The position numbers and the translations under genes are program-made. From Riptortus pedestris (Eukaryota; Arthropoda; Insecta; Hemiptera; Alydidae), in contig CM032233.1 in the NCBI GenBank assembly GCA_019009955.1, forward strand, positions 116,492,501 through 116,556,500: a stretch of DNA of 64,000 bases, given 5' to 3'. Shown piece by piece: positions 48,285 to 63,425 of the stretch. The notes beneath the pieces are model-generated. The model worked only from the letters and a program-made list of their open reading frames with translations. It searched no databases and had not been told where the DNA came from. How positions within the stretch are numbered: the stretch's first letter is position 1; every line of letters starts with the position of its first letter.

Positions 48285-48695
48285 GTCGTCACACAGGAGC
48301 TGCGTAAACTAAGCAGATTTCCCAAGTACTGGTATAACGCACATGAGACGTCATCTCCTCACATAGTCTCTATTTCTATGTAAAAAACGATGAGTTGGAG
48401 GAGGGCGGGGGTTAATGAAGGCTGAAAATAAGATTGTACGAATAACTCCCTTAATACTTGAGTCAAGTAAAAAATTCATGGAACACCAATTGCAGAGCAT
48501 CAATAGTTTAACAAGATTGGTTTTATAACATTTTACGATCCGACTCATAATAACGATGATATTTTGAATTTTAGAATTCTGCCTACCCCTCCCTTTAAAA
48601 TCCGGCTGTTACAGGTCCCGTTTCAGCCAATAACAAATATGATCTTTAGGGTCTATTGAAACCGTTCAATATCGAGTATGGTATAGATTATATAA
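48285..48695 (-). mobile_element. HINE-like element, minus, old, 5'-truncated
   Basis: A hairpin remnant (CACACAGGAGCTGCG) lies at 48291-48305, followed by CTAAGCAGATTTCCC. The G-run block and the CAATATCGAGTATGG block are diverged. The copy stops before the ACCGCT repeat and TA core. Confidence 0.65.
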
Positions 48696-49359
48696 AAATT
48701 TCGAAACACAGCTCAGAGTGAATTAAAATTTAGTAAAATTAAGATACACACTTGGTTGATATGTAATAGTGGATTACACAGTACAATTTATAAGAAAAAC
48801 ATTAGTCATATAAAGTTTAGAGTTAATGTTGTAATTAATCTTTGAATTTTAGGTTCTCTGATTTCTAATTGATAAAAGAGTGTGTCATAGAGGCTTGTAG
48901 TTGGTTATAATAAATACTATATCACGATTTAAGAGAGCTATATAGCTCTTTTAATAATGATAAAGAGCTAAAGAGCCAAAATAATAATGCTCATTGAATT
49001 CTAGTGCTAATATGAATCAAATAATAATAATATGGAAAGTTATAACGCTATAATAATAATTATATTCTCAAATATAACTTGTAGTGATAATATATCTAAT
49101 TCAAAGTTTACAGATATTGAATGATTCTCTATGGGAATCCAGCAACGATCCTCAGAATACATAGAGGATGGGTTGAGAACACATAATGCATTCGAAAACC
49201 TGGAATACCACTTCTCCTTATTATTCGTGATCACCATCCGTGATAATATTAAGTATGCAGTAAGGGTCGGACGCAGCTCAAAAGTCTATTTATATATTAA
49301 AAAAAAAAGGGAGCAACACAAAAGATATAAAAACAGACAGAGGGTGTTGCTTCGCCTCA
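48696..49359. other. AT-rich spacer with short palindrome
   Basis: A perfect 16-base palindrome AGAGCTATATAGCTCT lies at 48934-48949 with a further GAGCTAAAGAGCC echo at 48963-48976. No gene was recognised. The 83-codon frame at 49131-49382 has no known motif. Confidence 0.35.
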
Positions 49360-49680
49360 ATTGTAACAATGAAGGAGGTTGAAGTAAAATGCTGCATTCT
49401 GCCAGACAGTGCTGCAACAAAGCCCCCTAAGTGTCATGGCTCATGCACCTCACTCAGGTTCATTAAAATATAGACATTGTTAGACCTGATGACTAATTCA
49501 GTAAGCCACGAGGAGGAGAGCCCTCTCCGAATTTTCGGGGGAACAGCGTGGGGTGAGAAAGACGTCAATATTGCACTTTCCGGTTTTGTTGCCAAATCCA
49601 CGTGAATATTTAAATCTTTGAGATATCTGTCTGACAGAAGCATTTAGAACATTGGAAGTGCACATTCTAACTGTCACTGG
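49360..49680. promoter_or_regulatory. Balanced-composition island
   Basis: About 320 bases less AT-rich than the surroundings, without repeat partners, including GGAGGAGAGCCCTCTCCG and CGTGGGGTGAGAAAGACG. A 69-codon minus-strand frame lacks any recognisable motif. It may be a conserved non-coding element or an unrecognised exon. Confidence 0.2.
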
Positions 49681-50889
49681 TGGAACAAGGCATGATATTA
49701 TTTAATCAATTCAGTAACTTAAAGCTTATGATTTTAAACATATTCGCCGATTATAATATACTCTCAACCTTTCTAGCTAACTTCCCGTTAGGCACGTGCG
49801 ACATTACCGTAAGTAGACGGTACCGCAACGTCTAAACCAGAGATCAAAAATACTTTTCGTTGTTACTCTTCAAGGCGACAAAGACACATGTCATATCTGC
49901 AACCAACTCCTGAAGGTCGCCCTTGGGATCACAAATTCTTGATTTTCAAAGAAGCAAACCAGGAAATAAAAAGATAAACTAAGACAGGTAGTGGGTCCAC
50001 GTTGTCTTCTTATTGCGAATAACCAACAAAAAAATAATCTGATTTAGCTGTTCAAAAGTTCAAACGAGGTGAAATACACACATCCATCCAGTATATATAT
50101 GGTATTCCTTTGACTGGGTTTTTTTTTTTTTTTTTTTTTTAATTTAATAGTTTGCTATCTTAACTCATTAAATAGAAATATTAAAAAATGGGGGAGTGGA
50201 GTTGTGTGGTTATAAATCGTTTAATTATGACTTTCCCCGTATTGTGCATTCATAAAATATAATCTGCCTACATTGCCTATCCCAAAACGATCTTCAAATT
50301 GAATAATACAGCATATTTGTATCTAATGGATAGAAATAGATTATAATTAATTTTGTTTTACATTTACCCGACTAACCTAATTCTACGTGCCCGGCTTACT
50401 GTACCAACATATTTCATAACTCATTAAAAAAGTTTGATCCACAGTATCTTCTACTTAGCAATATTGAGGGTTTGCATTGCTAGTATCGAATTTCATTCTA
50501 GAGATTTAAGTAGTGTGTGACAGGGGTATTTTCTTTTACATATCACATTTCACTTTTACTTTTCGTGTAGGCCCTAATTGCCAAGTATTAACTTTCTCAA
50601 GCATAAATGCAATAGCAAAAATGCTTATTAAAATTAAAATAGAGAAATAAAATAATTCCTGATTTTGTTCTGTTTATAACAAGAAAATTGATCATGGAAT
50701 TTAATTTACGGATTCTCAATCTAACCTAAAAACATTGCCACATAGTTAAAAAGTCAGTTGTGGCAAAATACAAGAATATTCCTCAAAATCCCAAACACAA
50801 GCACAAATTCTTCGAGAAGAGTTAAAATAAACTGTTATTATATATTGAGTATGGTCTTGATCAAATAAACATTTTCGAGTCAAGAGTGG
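49681..50889. other. AT-rich spacer with poly-T
   Basis: A poly-T run lies at about 50119-50141. Nothing else was recognised. Confidence 0.35.
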
Positions 50890-51193
50890 AAAATCTTAAT
50901 TAATGACGCCATCGTGATGTATCTCACACAATAAAAAGTTGAATGAAGACAATATTTGGTACTTAAGATGCGAATAAAGCGCTTCGTGATTTAACAACTT
51001 ATTGTTAATATGACATTAGTAGGAGTAGGGGTTTACGAAAGGCTGAAGACTAAAAAATAGAATTATCTTGATTAATAATCAAGGTAGTGAAGAAACATTT
51101 ATAGAACATTATTATATTTGTAGTAAGATTGGGTCTATATACTTTTTCTATTCGACGTATATTAACACGAGATAAGGGAAATCTGCTAAACTG
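50890..51193 (-). mobile_element. HINE-like fragment, minus, internally deleted
   Basis: The minus strand shows the short-3' subfamily middle (GACAATATTTGGTACTTAAG and TTAATATGACATTAGTAGGAG blocks). It then jumps to the 5' end remnant AAGGGAAATCTGCTAA at 51176-51191. Hairpin, leader and core are missing. Confidence 0.65.
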
Positions 51194-51986
51194 TACATAT
51201 TATTATTTGTCACTAATGGAATTAAAAGTTTCAACTTAAAAGGAATGAACGAATGAAAAAGTGCTAATATATCCCTCGTTCAGTTTAAACTCTTGCATGT
51301 CTGAATAATTCTGTTCCAATTTGTCTACGAGAGGAAAAAATATAACTTAATAATGAAAGAAAAACAAAGGGAAATTAAGAATTTACCTACTGTGGATTTT
51401 TGCCACATCTATAGATCCTTAGAAGCATTTACTCAATAATCTGATATAATATGTTTTAAGTGTATTACAACAATTTAAACCTAAACACTGTTTTAGATCA
51501 ACGACCGACAATTTTTCCAGAATTAAAAAGATAGATATTTTATTAGCTTGTTTACAAACATGTTGCCAAGAGTCTGGCCAATTACTGTTAGTATGGTTAT
51601 TAATATATTACGACTTCTTAAAAAATGTGTAAATAAAATAATAATTATTTCTAACTCACAAATGAACAGCATATACATTGGCATGTAATACAATATAAAT
51701 ATTAATCTAAATAATTATATTACTTAATTCAATAGATCATGATTTAATGTAAATGTAGATTAATTCATTCTTTTCATCTAAATAATGATCAGTTTTATGA
51801 CATATCAAATTAACTTAATTCTTCTCTAAGATGTATGTCTAACAGCATACTAATAATAAGTAAAATTGCATATAATAAATAATGTGTGGAGTATTGTTGT
51901 TTAAGCAACCCCATAAAAATAATAAAATTCTTTCTTTTATACTGTCAACTTTTGGTAAGAAACAGAATACATCATTAGCTTTGTTT
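51194..51986. other. AT-rich spacer
   Basis: No feature was recognised. Confidence 0.3.
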
Positions 51987-52200
51987 TCACTCTTGTAATC
52001 CAAAATGTTTACCTATATATTTGTCAAGGAATTTTACCCTGTGTGATGTAAAAGCGGGGCAATACAGCAGTAAATGATTCAAATGTATGTATATATATTT
52101 TTGGCACCATTTACATGCCTCTCCAGTTTTTATAATGTGAGTCATGTTTCTATAGGATAATTTTAAATTCACGAGACGAAATCCTTATTTGACTGGTAAG
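51987..52200 (-). pseudogene. LINE fragment, C-terminal Cys/His tail, second family
   Basis: The minus-strand frame reads LVNLKLSYRNMTHIIKTGE, then CKWC, then HLNHLLLYCPAF. The C-x2-C-x(n)-H-x4-C spacing and the following YCP match the tail after the RNase H domain in Jockey/I-type ORF2. The residues differ clearly from the 32.2 and 47.2 kb fragments, so it is another family. A stop or frameshift lies just upstream near 52184. Confidence 0.55.
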
Positions 52201-52690
52201 TTTTATTTAATTTAATTTTCCCAGAATTATTTAAATAGAATATAAACATTACACCACTAATATTCCATAGAAGTCAATAGGAATTTATATGAGAGAAAGT
52301 GAACAATTTTCACTGTTGAAATTTGTATAAAAAAAAATAGGAAAATTATCATAAGATTTGAACTGAGGGATTATAATATAAAGGAAATACTTTGTTTACA
52401 GGAACTGATTAATGCCCCAGTAAAGCATTAAAGGGAACATTATTTCTTCAATGAAAATAAAAGTAGAAAGAGATATGGGACTGTTCACCAAAGGGTGCTG
52501 ATTGGAACGAAATTAAATAATTTACTTCTCACGTCTGTAGAAGGGGTTTGTACCTACTAATAAAAAAAAGGCTGGACTGTGGGAAGATCAACCACACGGC
52601 AGATGTTTCAGGTCGAGAATTAAAATTAATACGGCACGTTTTATACTGTGTTGGCCTTGAATAATAAACGAGCAGAGAAAGTTGAGTGTA
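52201..52690. other. AT-rich spacer
   Basis: Nothing was recognised except a patch of balanced composition at 52485-52610 before the following purine-rich region. Confidence 0.3.
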
Positions 52691-53187
52691 TTTATAAACA
52701 ATAAAGAGTGAAAAGAAAAAGTGGTGTTAAAAAAGATGCCCTACTGACACAGTGACTTTCTTCAATGGCAAGGGATAAAGCGAGTAATAAAAAAAAACAC
52801 AGATAGAGAGAGAGAGAGGAGAAAAATAAAAGAGGAGTGTAAAATAAAAAGGGAAAAAAAAGGTAGGAAAAGCCGTGAGGGAGAGTGAAGGGGAATTGTT
52901 GTAGGTTGTAAGGTAAAATTGATAATAAATCTAGGGTAGGGTGTTGGGCTAGCTGGTAAATGTAGGGGGAATACGATTCATATATTGAGCGAGGCCTAGG
53001 ATTCGTCCAGGGAGAAGGCCATGCCGAGAGAGTGGTAGGGGGAGGGTCGCCTTGGAGACCGGCTCCCACTCTCTCGCTCTCCGCATCTACCAGATTATCC
53101 CCTTCAGCCTTATAACTCCTCTACCACCCAACCACCCCCACCCCCAACCACCCACCCCCAGCCCCATACTCCCTTCAACGTAGCGCA
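52691..53187. promoter_or_regulatory. Purine-rich to GC-rich island beside minisatellite
   Basis: Purine-rich sequence (52780-52900) leads into a GC-rich block (52980-53100) with CCTTGGAGACCGGCTCC. A C/A-rich CACCC run follows at 53120-53165, then the 105-bp minisatellite starts. A 125-codon minus-strand frame is low complexity (Leu/Phe/Ser/Pro). It resembles the other islands in the window. Confidence 0.3.
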
Positions 53188-54459
53188 AATATCCCACTAT
53201 GCTCCCTCGGCTATCCACCTTCATTCCTCGGCAGGTATATGCCGTCTATATCGTCTCCAATCTCTCAGAGCAAAAGACATCCATATTGGGCCAATATCCC
53301 ACTATGCTCCCTCGGCTATCCACCTTCATTCCTCGGCAGGTATATGCCGTCTATATCGTCTCCAATCTCTCAGAGCAAAAGACATCCATATTGGGCCAAT
53401 ATCCCTCGGCTATCCACCTTCATTCCTCGGCAGGTATATGCCGTCTATATCGTCTCCAATCTCTCAGAGCAAAAGACATCCATATTGGGCCAATATCCCT
53501 CGGCTATCCACCTTCATTCCTCGGCAGGTATATGCCGTCTATATCGTCTCCAATCTCTCAGAGCAAAAGACATCCATATTGGGCCAATATCCCACTATGC
53601 TCCCTCGGCTATCCACCTTCATTCCTCGGCAGGTATATGCCGTCTATATCGTCTCCAATCTCTCAGAGCAAAAGACATCCATATTGGGCCAATATCCCAC
53701 TATGCTCCCTCGGCTATCCACCTTCATTCCTCGGCAGGTATATGCCGTCTATATCGTCTCCAATCTCTCAGAGCAAAAGACATCCATATTGGGCTAATAT
53801 CCCACTATGCTCCCTCGGCTATCCACCTTCATTCCTCGGCAGGTATATGCCGTCTATATCGTCTCCAATCTCTCAGAGCAAAAGACATCCATATTGGGCT
53901 AATATCCCCCCATGCGCCCTCGGCTATCCACCTTCATTCCTCGGCAGGTATATGCCGTCTATATCGTCTCCAATCTCTCAGAGGACAGGACATCCTTTTT
54001 GGGCCAATATCCCACTATGCTCCCTCGGCTATCCACCTTCATTCCTCGGCAGGTATATGCCGTCTATATCGTCTCCAATCTCTCAGAGCAAAAGACATCC
54101 ATATTGGGCTAATATCCCACTATGCTCCCTCGGCTATCCACCTTCATTCCTCGGCAGGTATATGCCGTCTATATCGTCTCCAATCTCTCAGAGCAAAAGA
54201 CATCCATATTGGGCCAATATCCCAGTATGCTCCCTCGGCTATCCACCTTCATTCCTCGGCAGGTATATGCCGTCTATATCGTCTCAAAACTCTCAGAGCT
54301 AAAGACATCCATATTGGGCCAATATCCCAGTATGCTCCCTCGGCTATCCACCTTCATTCCTCGGCAGGTATATGCCGTCTATATCGTCGCCAATCTCTCA
54401 GAGCAAAAGACATCCATATTGGGCTAATATCCCACTATGCTCCCTCGGCTATCCACCAA
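53188..54459. repeat. 105-bp minisatellite, 12 full units plus a partial one
   Basis: Unit starts, read at the CGGCTATCCACC motif, are 53208, 53313, 53407, 53501, 53606, 53711, 53816, 53921, 54026, 54131, 54236, 54341 and 54446 (partial). Spacing is 105, except two adjacent 94-base units that share one 11-base deletion. Units are nearly identical. The one at 53921 is the most different, with changes near 53980-54003. Because 105 is a multiple of three, frames of 367 and 430 codons stay open in two frames at once. That argues for a by-product rather than a protein. Confidence 0.95.
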
Positions 54460-56273
54460 TCGCTGGAAGCAAAAGGTAGTTTCTCTGAGCTAATAATTAT
54501 AATATCAAGTGATAAAATGAAAATTAACTAAAGTATTGAATAATATAAAAATTAAATATGATCCTTTATGATAAAAACGTGTATTTTATTTTTTTAGAAT
54601 CCAGAAAGGCCATAAGTGGTTTTCTTTCTCTATAAATCTTTCTAATTCATGATGAACTAACCTGTAGACTGTAATAAAGGTTTCACGGAGACTTTAAGAA
54701 AGAATAATGATCCACATGTGAAAAATACTACTTAAATAGAAGAATATACCACTCTAGGTTCAAAGGTAAATTTGAAAATATCTAGAATCTGTATAAACAT
54801 GTAAAAAAAAACTGGTAAGAGATAATTGGATAAATCCGAATATGGATTTTGATAAACATAAGCTAAATTAAAATATGCAGCACATAATTGGTCTGACTGT
54901 TAATTGTTTGAATCTACATACATATAACTCTTATGTTTGTGTGTTTTTCACTTTAAAATTGGCGGGGATCAATTTCTGTTACGTTTCAGACCTTTCTAAT
55001 TCTTAATATTATTGATAATATAATTTCAGACCACTTCTGTTATTTGTACCAGCACGTTCTCTTGTTATCGTGCTTCATTTTATTCCCTCAGACACATTAT
55101 TCAATTTTTGACCATTATGAGTACAAATATTTCTCAAAATATGCAACAAAATATTTGGTGAACGGTCGTCTTCAGTTGCATTTATTTAATTTCTTAATTG
55201 ACTCACGGAAAGAAAAATAAAACCATAATGATATTATTATACTTATTGGTTTGAATTTTATTCAATGAAATTAAACGGTATCATAAGTTCTAAATATATT
55301 TCTTTTAAATCATATTTTGAACCTATTTCGTCGAAGAGTTGAGCCACATTAAATGAAATAGTTTGGCGAACGTGCAGAGAAACATGTCCTCGACGACTAA
55401 CACCTAGATTTTAATGTGCAAAGCTCAACCATTTGGCAAGCTTTAATTACACCACTCGTTAACACTTCTCTACTTCAATTCCATGTGCCTCCCTTAGTTA
55501 ATACATCAGAATTAAGTTGGACTTGAGATATCAAAATATATAATTTTAGAGTGGGAATCACTTTATTTAGAATGTTGCTATACTTGAGGCTGAACCTAAA
55601 ATATATGAACAACTCCATTATTATTTCAGTTACTGAAAAATGTCTTGGACCAACAGCGTCATGAAATGACGTTGCTGCAACATTTGCAAGTAATTTTTAA
55701 GTGCATGTGATTTATTTATTACATTATTCCGCATCTACTATTAAATCATTAGAGGTATGTGGGTCTATATTTAATATAACAAATGAGTTAGCTTTAAAAA
55801 AGCTATAAGCCTTTTAATGTCCTATTCGTCATCTCTATGGAGCTCTTTTAAGCTTGGTCTAACGTTCATCGCTTTTCTTGGACGATCATATTTTCACAAG
55901 TTAGAAGAAGATGCGATGGTAAACGTTACAGCTGTTTGGTGAGAAGAGGCCTTTCAATAAATAACTGTGGGTTAATTTGGTGTGCCCAATGAAAGAACAA
56001 ACTCGTCTTTTCAGATTTTTCTGCCCGCGGTATTTCAGGGCACGGTAATTTCTTGGTCCGGTCTGACATCTAAATTTTGAAATGTGAGTTATTGAAATTC
56101 TAGTTATTTATGCGACTCTTAACAAGAGAGGTATTGACGATTTTTAATGATTTGGCTCTGAAATGCACTTCCTAACGGGTTTGAACATTCAGCCGGCGTA
56201 AAGCTTTATTTGAATTGCTTAAAAATAGAGGGCTCTATCAAATAAAAATTGCAGACACTATATTAATAAGCAT

Positions 56274-56276
<3 letters not shown>
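54460..56276. other. Intergenic stretch, partly balanced composition
   Basis: Mostly AT-rich. The section 55790-56100 has balanced composition (TTTCTGCCCGCGGTATTTC and ATTTCTTGGTCCGGTCTG) and no repeat partner, so it may be conserved non-coding sequence. No gene was recognised. Confidence 0.3.

Positions 56277-56325
<49 letters not shown>
56277..56325. repeat. (TA)n microsatellite
   Basis: A pure TA tract of about 48 bases, not associated with a HINE-like leader. Confidence 0.9.
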
Positions 56326-56329
<4 letters not shown>

Positions 56330-56529
56330 TATAAACTTGAAATGACCTTAATTGGGTGGAGTCTTAGACTGTTTGAAGATAGTTGTAAAAAAGATCCCGT
56401 AAGCTACATCTGCTGATATATTTATTATAATATTTTTAAAATGCATTAATAATGTTAAAAAGTATGTATAGAGGGAGGTCGGAACGTGAGTTGTTTGGAG
56501 ACTATTGGAGTACTGAAAATTGAAGGCTA

Positions 56530-56870
56530 GGGTTTGTTTTGGGCTAAAATAAACTGTGGAGCAGTAGCGGCGAGTATTTACAGTTTCTGGATGGAAGGGA
56601 TTACTTGTAGAGGGCCTGGGGGGGGGGAGGGTGTTTTGGAATTGGCTCCCCCCCACCCATCCCCCCAGAGCCGAGCCGTAGCACACTACACAAATTGGCA
56701 TTTCATGTATTTGGGTCGGCCCTGCATTCCAAATGAGACTTGCACACCTCCCGACCCCACTCAGCTTTTACATACTCCATTCCTATTCCCTCCGCACCAT
56801 CTTATCTCACGGATTATTTAATTAGAAATTTTAATTAAAAATTTTGCTCCGGCGCGAGAGGGAATGCATG
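56530..56870. promoter_or_regulatory. GC-rich island with homeodomain-like sites
   Basis: GC-rich sequence with G-runs and C-runs at 56615-56670 and a non-repetitive part at 56690-56810. It ends in TTTAATTAGAAATTTTAATTAAAAATTT at 56816-56843, which holds two TTAATTA-type cores. A (GA)n tract follows at once. Frames of up to 117 codons on the minus strand show no known domain. Confidence 0.3.
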
Positions 56871-56873
56871 GCC

Positions 56874-59833
<2,960 letters not shown>

Positions 59834-59962
59834 TATTAGCAGATTTCATTTAAGGAAATAAGCGATTGAGTTTGTACTCATCACAAAACTGTCTAAAATT
59901 TTCTTCAAATGCCCATCGTTCTTGCCAAGGAGATGACGAAAGTAAATTGACATTGGCTCATG

Positions 59963-59993
<31 letters not shown>

Positions 59994-60750
59994 CACCGCT
60001 CTAGCGGTCATAATTTTTGTTGATCTTTACGGAAATTAATATTTGAGCGTTTCATATCAAACGAAAGACCATATTTGTTTACTGCTGAAATGGGGCCAAT
60101 AGGTGGGAGTTGGGGTACAAGAGAGGGTGAAAACCGCTTTTTCTAAAAGCCTGTGTTATTATGAGCCAGATCGTCCATATAAAAATCTTGTAGAAACATT
60201 TCTTTTCTTATCAGAATAGTAACCCTGGTAATTAAGTATTTTTTTTTTGTTAGTATTCAGTGAAATCCCACCCCTATTTTTTTCATATTAACAGCTTAAA
60301 TTCGACATATTGTCTTTATCTGACCTTCGCATGAAAAAATTTGAGTTGTTATGTCTTCTGTGCTCTAGAGGGCGTATTAGTTCGAAATGAGGGTTTAGTA
60401 AAAGGTTGGGTGCAAAAGATTATTGTCTCCATTAATATGAGTCTAATCCAAAAATGTTATATAACCAAACTTGTTGCAAATGAAATATTCTACAATTGTT
60501 CTTTAATACTATTTTTCTCTATTGCTAATATTAATGAAGTTATTGAAATATCTTAGTTTTCTGTCTCTCTACTCTTCCGATTTTCACTAAAAACAAATAT
60601 ATCAATAAACACAACATGTTTAGCATAAATTACAAGTTAAGATTCTATAAGCAATATGTAATAGAATGTAGGAAGACGGTATCTGCATGGTACTGGAGTA
60701 TGAATGTAATTTCTAAATATTCACTTTAGTAAAAATCAAACCTTATATTA
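59834..60750 (+). mobile_element. HINE-like element, plus, old copy
   Basis: A diverged 5' palindrome (TTTCATTTAAGGAAAT) is followed by the leader, a short TA core at 59967-59983, ACCGCTCTAGCGGT at 59996-60009 and a diverged G-run block. A long degraded 3' part follows, with no identifiable hairpin. A 71-codon frame inside it is incidental. Confidence 0.55.
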
Positions 60751-60819
60751 TTTACTAGTTGTGATCGAAAAAAATATGGACAAATGTTTTAAAACACAAC
60801 AACTAATATTCCATACATC

Positions 60820-60910
60820 ATGAGTGTGCTATTGAGGTCATTTTTCTTCAGATGTCCATCGACCCTACCTAGGAGACAACGAAAATGAAGTCTGTTCCAA
60901 ATTGTGTGTG

Positions 60911-60963
<53 letters not shown>

Positions 60964-61430
60964 CTGTTACCGCTTAATTTTTGTTTAATCGTTGCAAAAG
61001 TTGATATATAAGCATACCATGTGAAAAGAAAGATCAAGTTCTTTAACGGTTGAAATCGGAAAAGGGGGAGGGGGTTAAGAGGGAGAGACTTTCGAAAATT
61101 CCTGATATCTCCGTTATTATCGGATTGAAAAATTTTATAGAACCAATTTTATAGCAAATGTAATGTTCTATAAACGTTTTTATGTACCTTTTTTCACTAT
61201 CTTGATTATTAACCGAGATATTAGCATTTTGTAGTTTTCGGCTTTTTGTAAACCACCGCTCCTACTAATCTCACATTAACAATATGCGATTATCTTATGA
61301 AGCACTTTATTTGAAACCTAAATACCAAATATTCTTATCATTGAACTATTACGTTTTGTGACAAATGCAAATACGTAACGCACGTGGGAATTCTGCTAAG
61401 TTAACGCAGCCCCTGCGCGACGGACTTTTA
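60820..61430 (+). mobile_element. HINE-like element, plus, short-3' subfamily
   Basis: The 5' palindrome is lost. The leader is recognisable (TTCAGATGTCCATCGACCC), with a TG/TA core at about 60904-60959, a reduced ACCGCT repeat, the G-run block and the short-3' end TGGGAATTCTGC then the hairpin ACGCAG-CCC-CTGCGC at 61404-61418. It is a good example of the short-3' subfamily. Confidence 0.75.
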
Positions 61431-62510
61431 CAATTATGACTAAGAGGCATTACATGTAAATTCCATATTGAAATGTGATTTAATGAGTGATTCCGACGCT
61501 ATTAATAATATGCCTCTTCTGAGGGGAGGTTCTTATTAATAGCAATGGTACAGTTTTAAGTGATTACCAGAAGCGCAGGGGTAGAGATATCCTGCCCAGA
61601 ATTATTCGCGCCGAATTAACAGGACCGCTGTTGGTGGTGAATTTTCGCTTTTTAGTATTGATTCCATCTACCAGTATTTACTTCAAGTGTAGGAAATTAG
61701 AGTGTTGGACACCTCCATGCGGTTATAATGCATTCAGGGAACCGTGGTCGAGTGCTGGGCACAATTCGAAATAATTCTACTTGGGCTCTCGGCCGATGTA
61801 AAACTATTCTTCTTTTACCACGAAATGGTTTGAACTCAATTAGAGCGGTGGTATTTTACTCAGTTGGTTTCTATAAAGCTCGGATTGAATGATCAATGCA
61901 CTAAACGCTGTTTTCAACAAACCTACGGTCCAGTTCTTTTGTTGCTTACAAAACTCATGTTTGTATGAGATTGAATGAGTAAATTAAATCTTCTTTCAAT
62001 TTAACACAGATATACGAATCATACTAAGGTGATAATTTATTATTGGCTATAAATTAAAATTATTTACAGCTTTTTTTGAATGTGTAAAACCGAAATAGAT
62101 TCTACGCTTCACTAATTTTAAGCTTCTTTTGTATTGTTATTTTGCCTTAAGCTCATTATGTAAATGCTGGTATTAATCAAGTGTAGAATGTTATTTCTGT
62201 TCGGTTTAGGGCATTTAATGATATAATAGCTTATTTGCAATATGGATTTGAGAGGGGCATTGCTTGGTTATGAAAACTAAAATATATAAATTACTCCTCG
62301 ATTATTAGATTTACATGTATTCTGTTCTGTGAGAAAAATCATGGGAAATAACTTCACTAACATGGTTAACCGGGTATCACCAATTGTAAAATTCACATAT
62401 AATTGAGATATTTAAGATCTTACATTTTCTGCTAACTAAAACTTCCATTAATGGACATCTGATTTCAATTATTAAAGTATAGAAAATATGTCAGCTCCTA
62501 ACGTAATATA

Positions 62511-62514
<4 letters not shown>
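61431..62514. other. Intergenic stretch with balanced patch
   Basis: Section 61560-61880 has balanced composition without repeat partners (CCGCTGTTGGTGGTGAATTT and GGCTCTCGGCCGATG) and may be conserved non-coding DNA. The rest is AT-rich. Confidence 0.3.

Positions 62515-62548
<34 letters not shown>
62515..62548. repeat. (TA)n microsatellite
   Basis: A pure TA tract. The minus-strand 64-codon frame across it is not a gene. Confidence 0.9.
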
Positions 62549-62551
<3 letters not shown>

Positions 62552-63029
62552 CATGTACATATATAGCTGAGGTACCAAACTTCGCTCGGGAAATCATTGA
62601 AGGCTTAAGGTGACGGTATTTTCTTTTGGCTTTAACTCTGCACAATATTGCACAATATTTATACATTTCCCTGTCTCAGTTTTTGAGTATTCTGGGGGCA
62701 TGGAGGTTTTTAAGAACATAATGGGCCATATGATTCATATTTGTATTTTTTTATATAATAATCTTTAATAATAAACTATGTAATATTCACAATTTATATT
62801 CCCAAAAGCAGGCCCAAACACATCAAATATACCTATTTAATAGACATTCTTAAAAATATTCTATTGTACGTCCGACGAAGAAACTTATTATTCATAACGT
62901 TTTATAGAATGTTTCCTATTGTCTGTTGAGTCCTTTTGGCGGGAAAGTGGGAGTATCCCTTCCCCTCCAGCAACCATTGTTGCCCCATAAGTTTTTGACT
63001 TCCGCATTGATTTTTAGCGTTTACCACGT
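62549..63029. other. AT-rich spacer
   Basis: No gene or family repeat was recognised. A short GC-richer patch lies at 62930-62990. Confidence 0.3.
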
Positions 63030-63425
63030 TTTCACTTTGTTATACGACAAGAGTGTATATAGCTAATATTACTCTATATAACAAACTAAACAACGTTGGT
63101 TATGTGCACGTCTGCCGAAAAACCAATAGAAAATGAAATATAGCCACATTTCATTTCAGACCTTCTTTATAACCCCCTCTCCTGTTCTTTTTTAAAACTG
63201 TTAGTATAGCTAATAATCAAGTAAGTTCTAGTACTAACCCACAGAGTTTCGTTGAGTTCTGTATAGTCGTTGGTGTCCAATAAAATTGTGTGTATCTCGT
63301 TTATTCTTCGTTATACGACAAAAGTGTATATAACAAATATTATCCTAAATAACTAAATAAACAACTTTTGTTATGTGAATATTTGCCGAAAAACCAATAG
63401 GAAACGAAATATCACATATTTTCAA
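63030..63425 (-). mobile_element. Helitron-related fragments in partial tandem
   Basis: Two diverged direct copies start at GTTATACGACAAGAGTG (63038) and GTTATACGACAAAAGTG (63310), spacing 272. Each leads to GCCGAAAAACCAATAG, the reverse complement of a stretch in the Helitron at 29.78 kb (CTATTGGTTTTTCGGC). No TC or CTAG termini could be identified, so these are internal pieces of a related element in minus orientation. Confidence 0.5.

Noticed and set aside
53188..54459. CRISPR-like array
   Set aside because: The units are contiguous near-identical 105-base repeats without unique spacers, and the DNA is eukaryotic.
53239..54531. A 430-codon open frame, with a 367-codon frame overlapping it in another phase
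   Set aside because: Both follow from a stop-free 105-base repeat whose length is a multiple of three. Two frames open at once and no domain or gene signals argue against a protein.
56348..56701. A 117-codon minus-strand frame
   Set aside because: No domain, low-complexity stretches at the G/C-runs, and no start or splice context. Treated as part of the GC-rich island.
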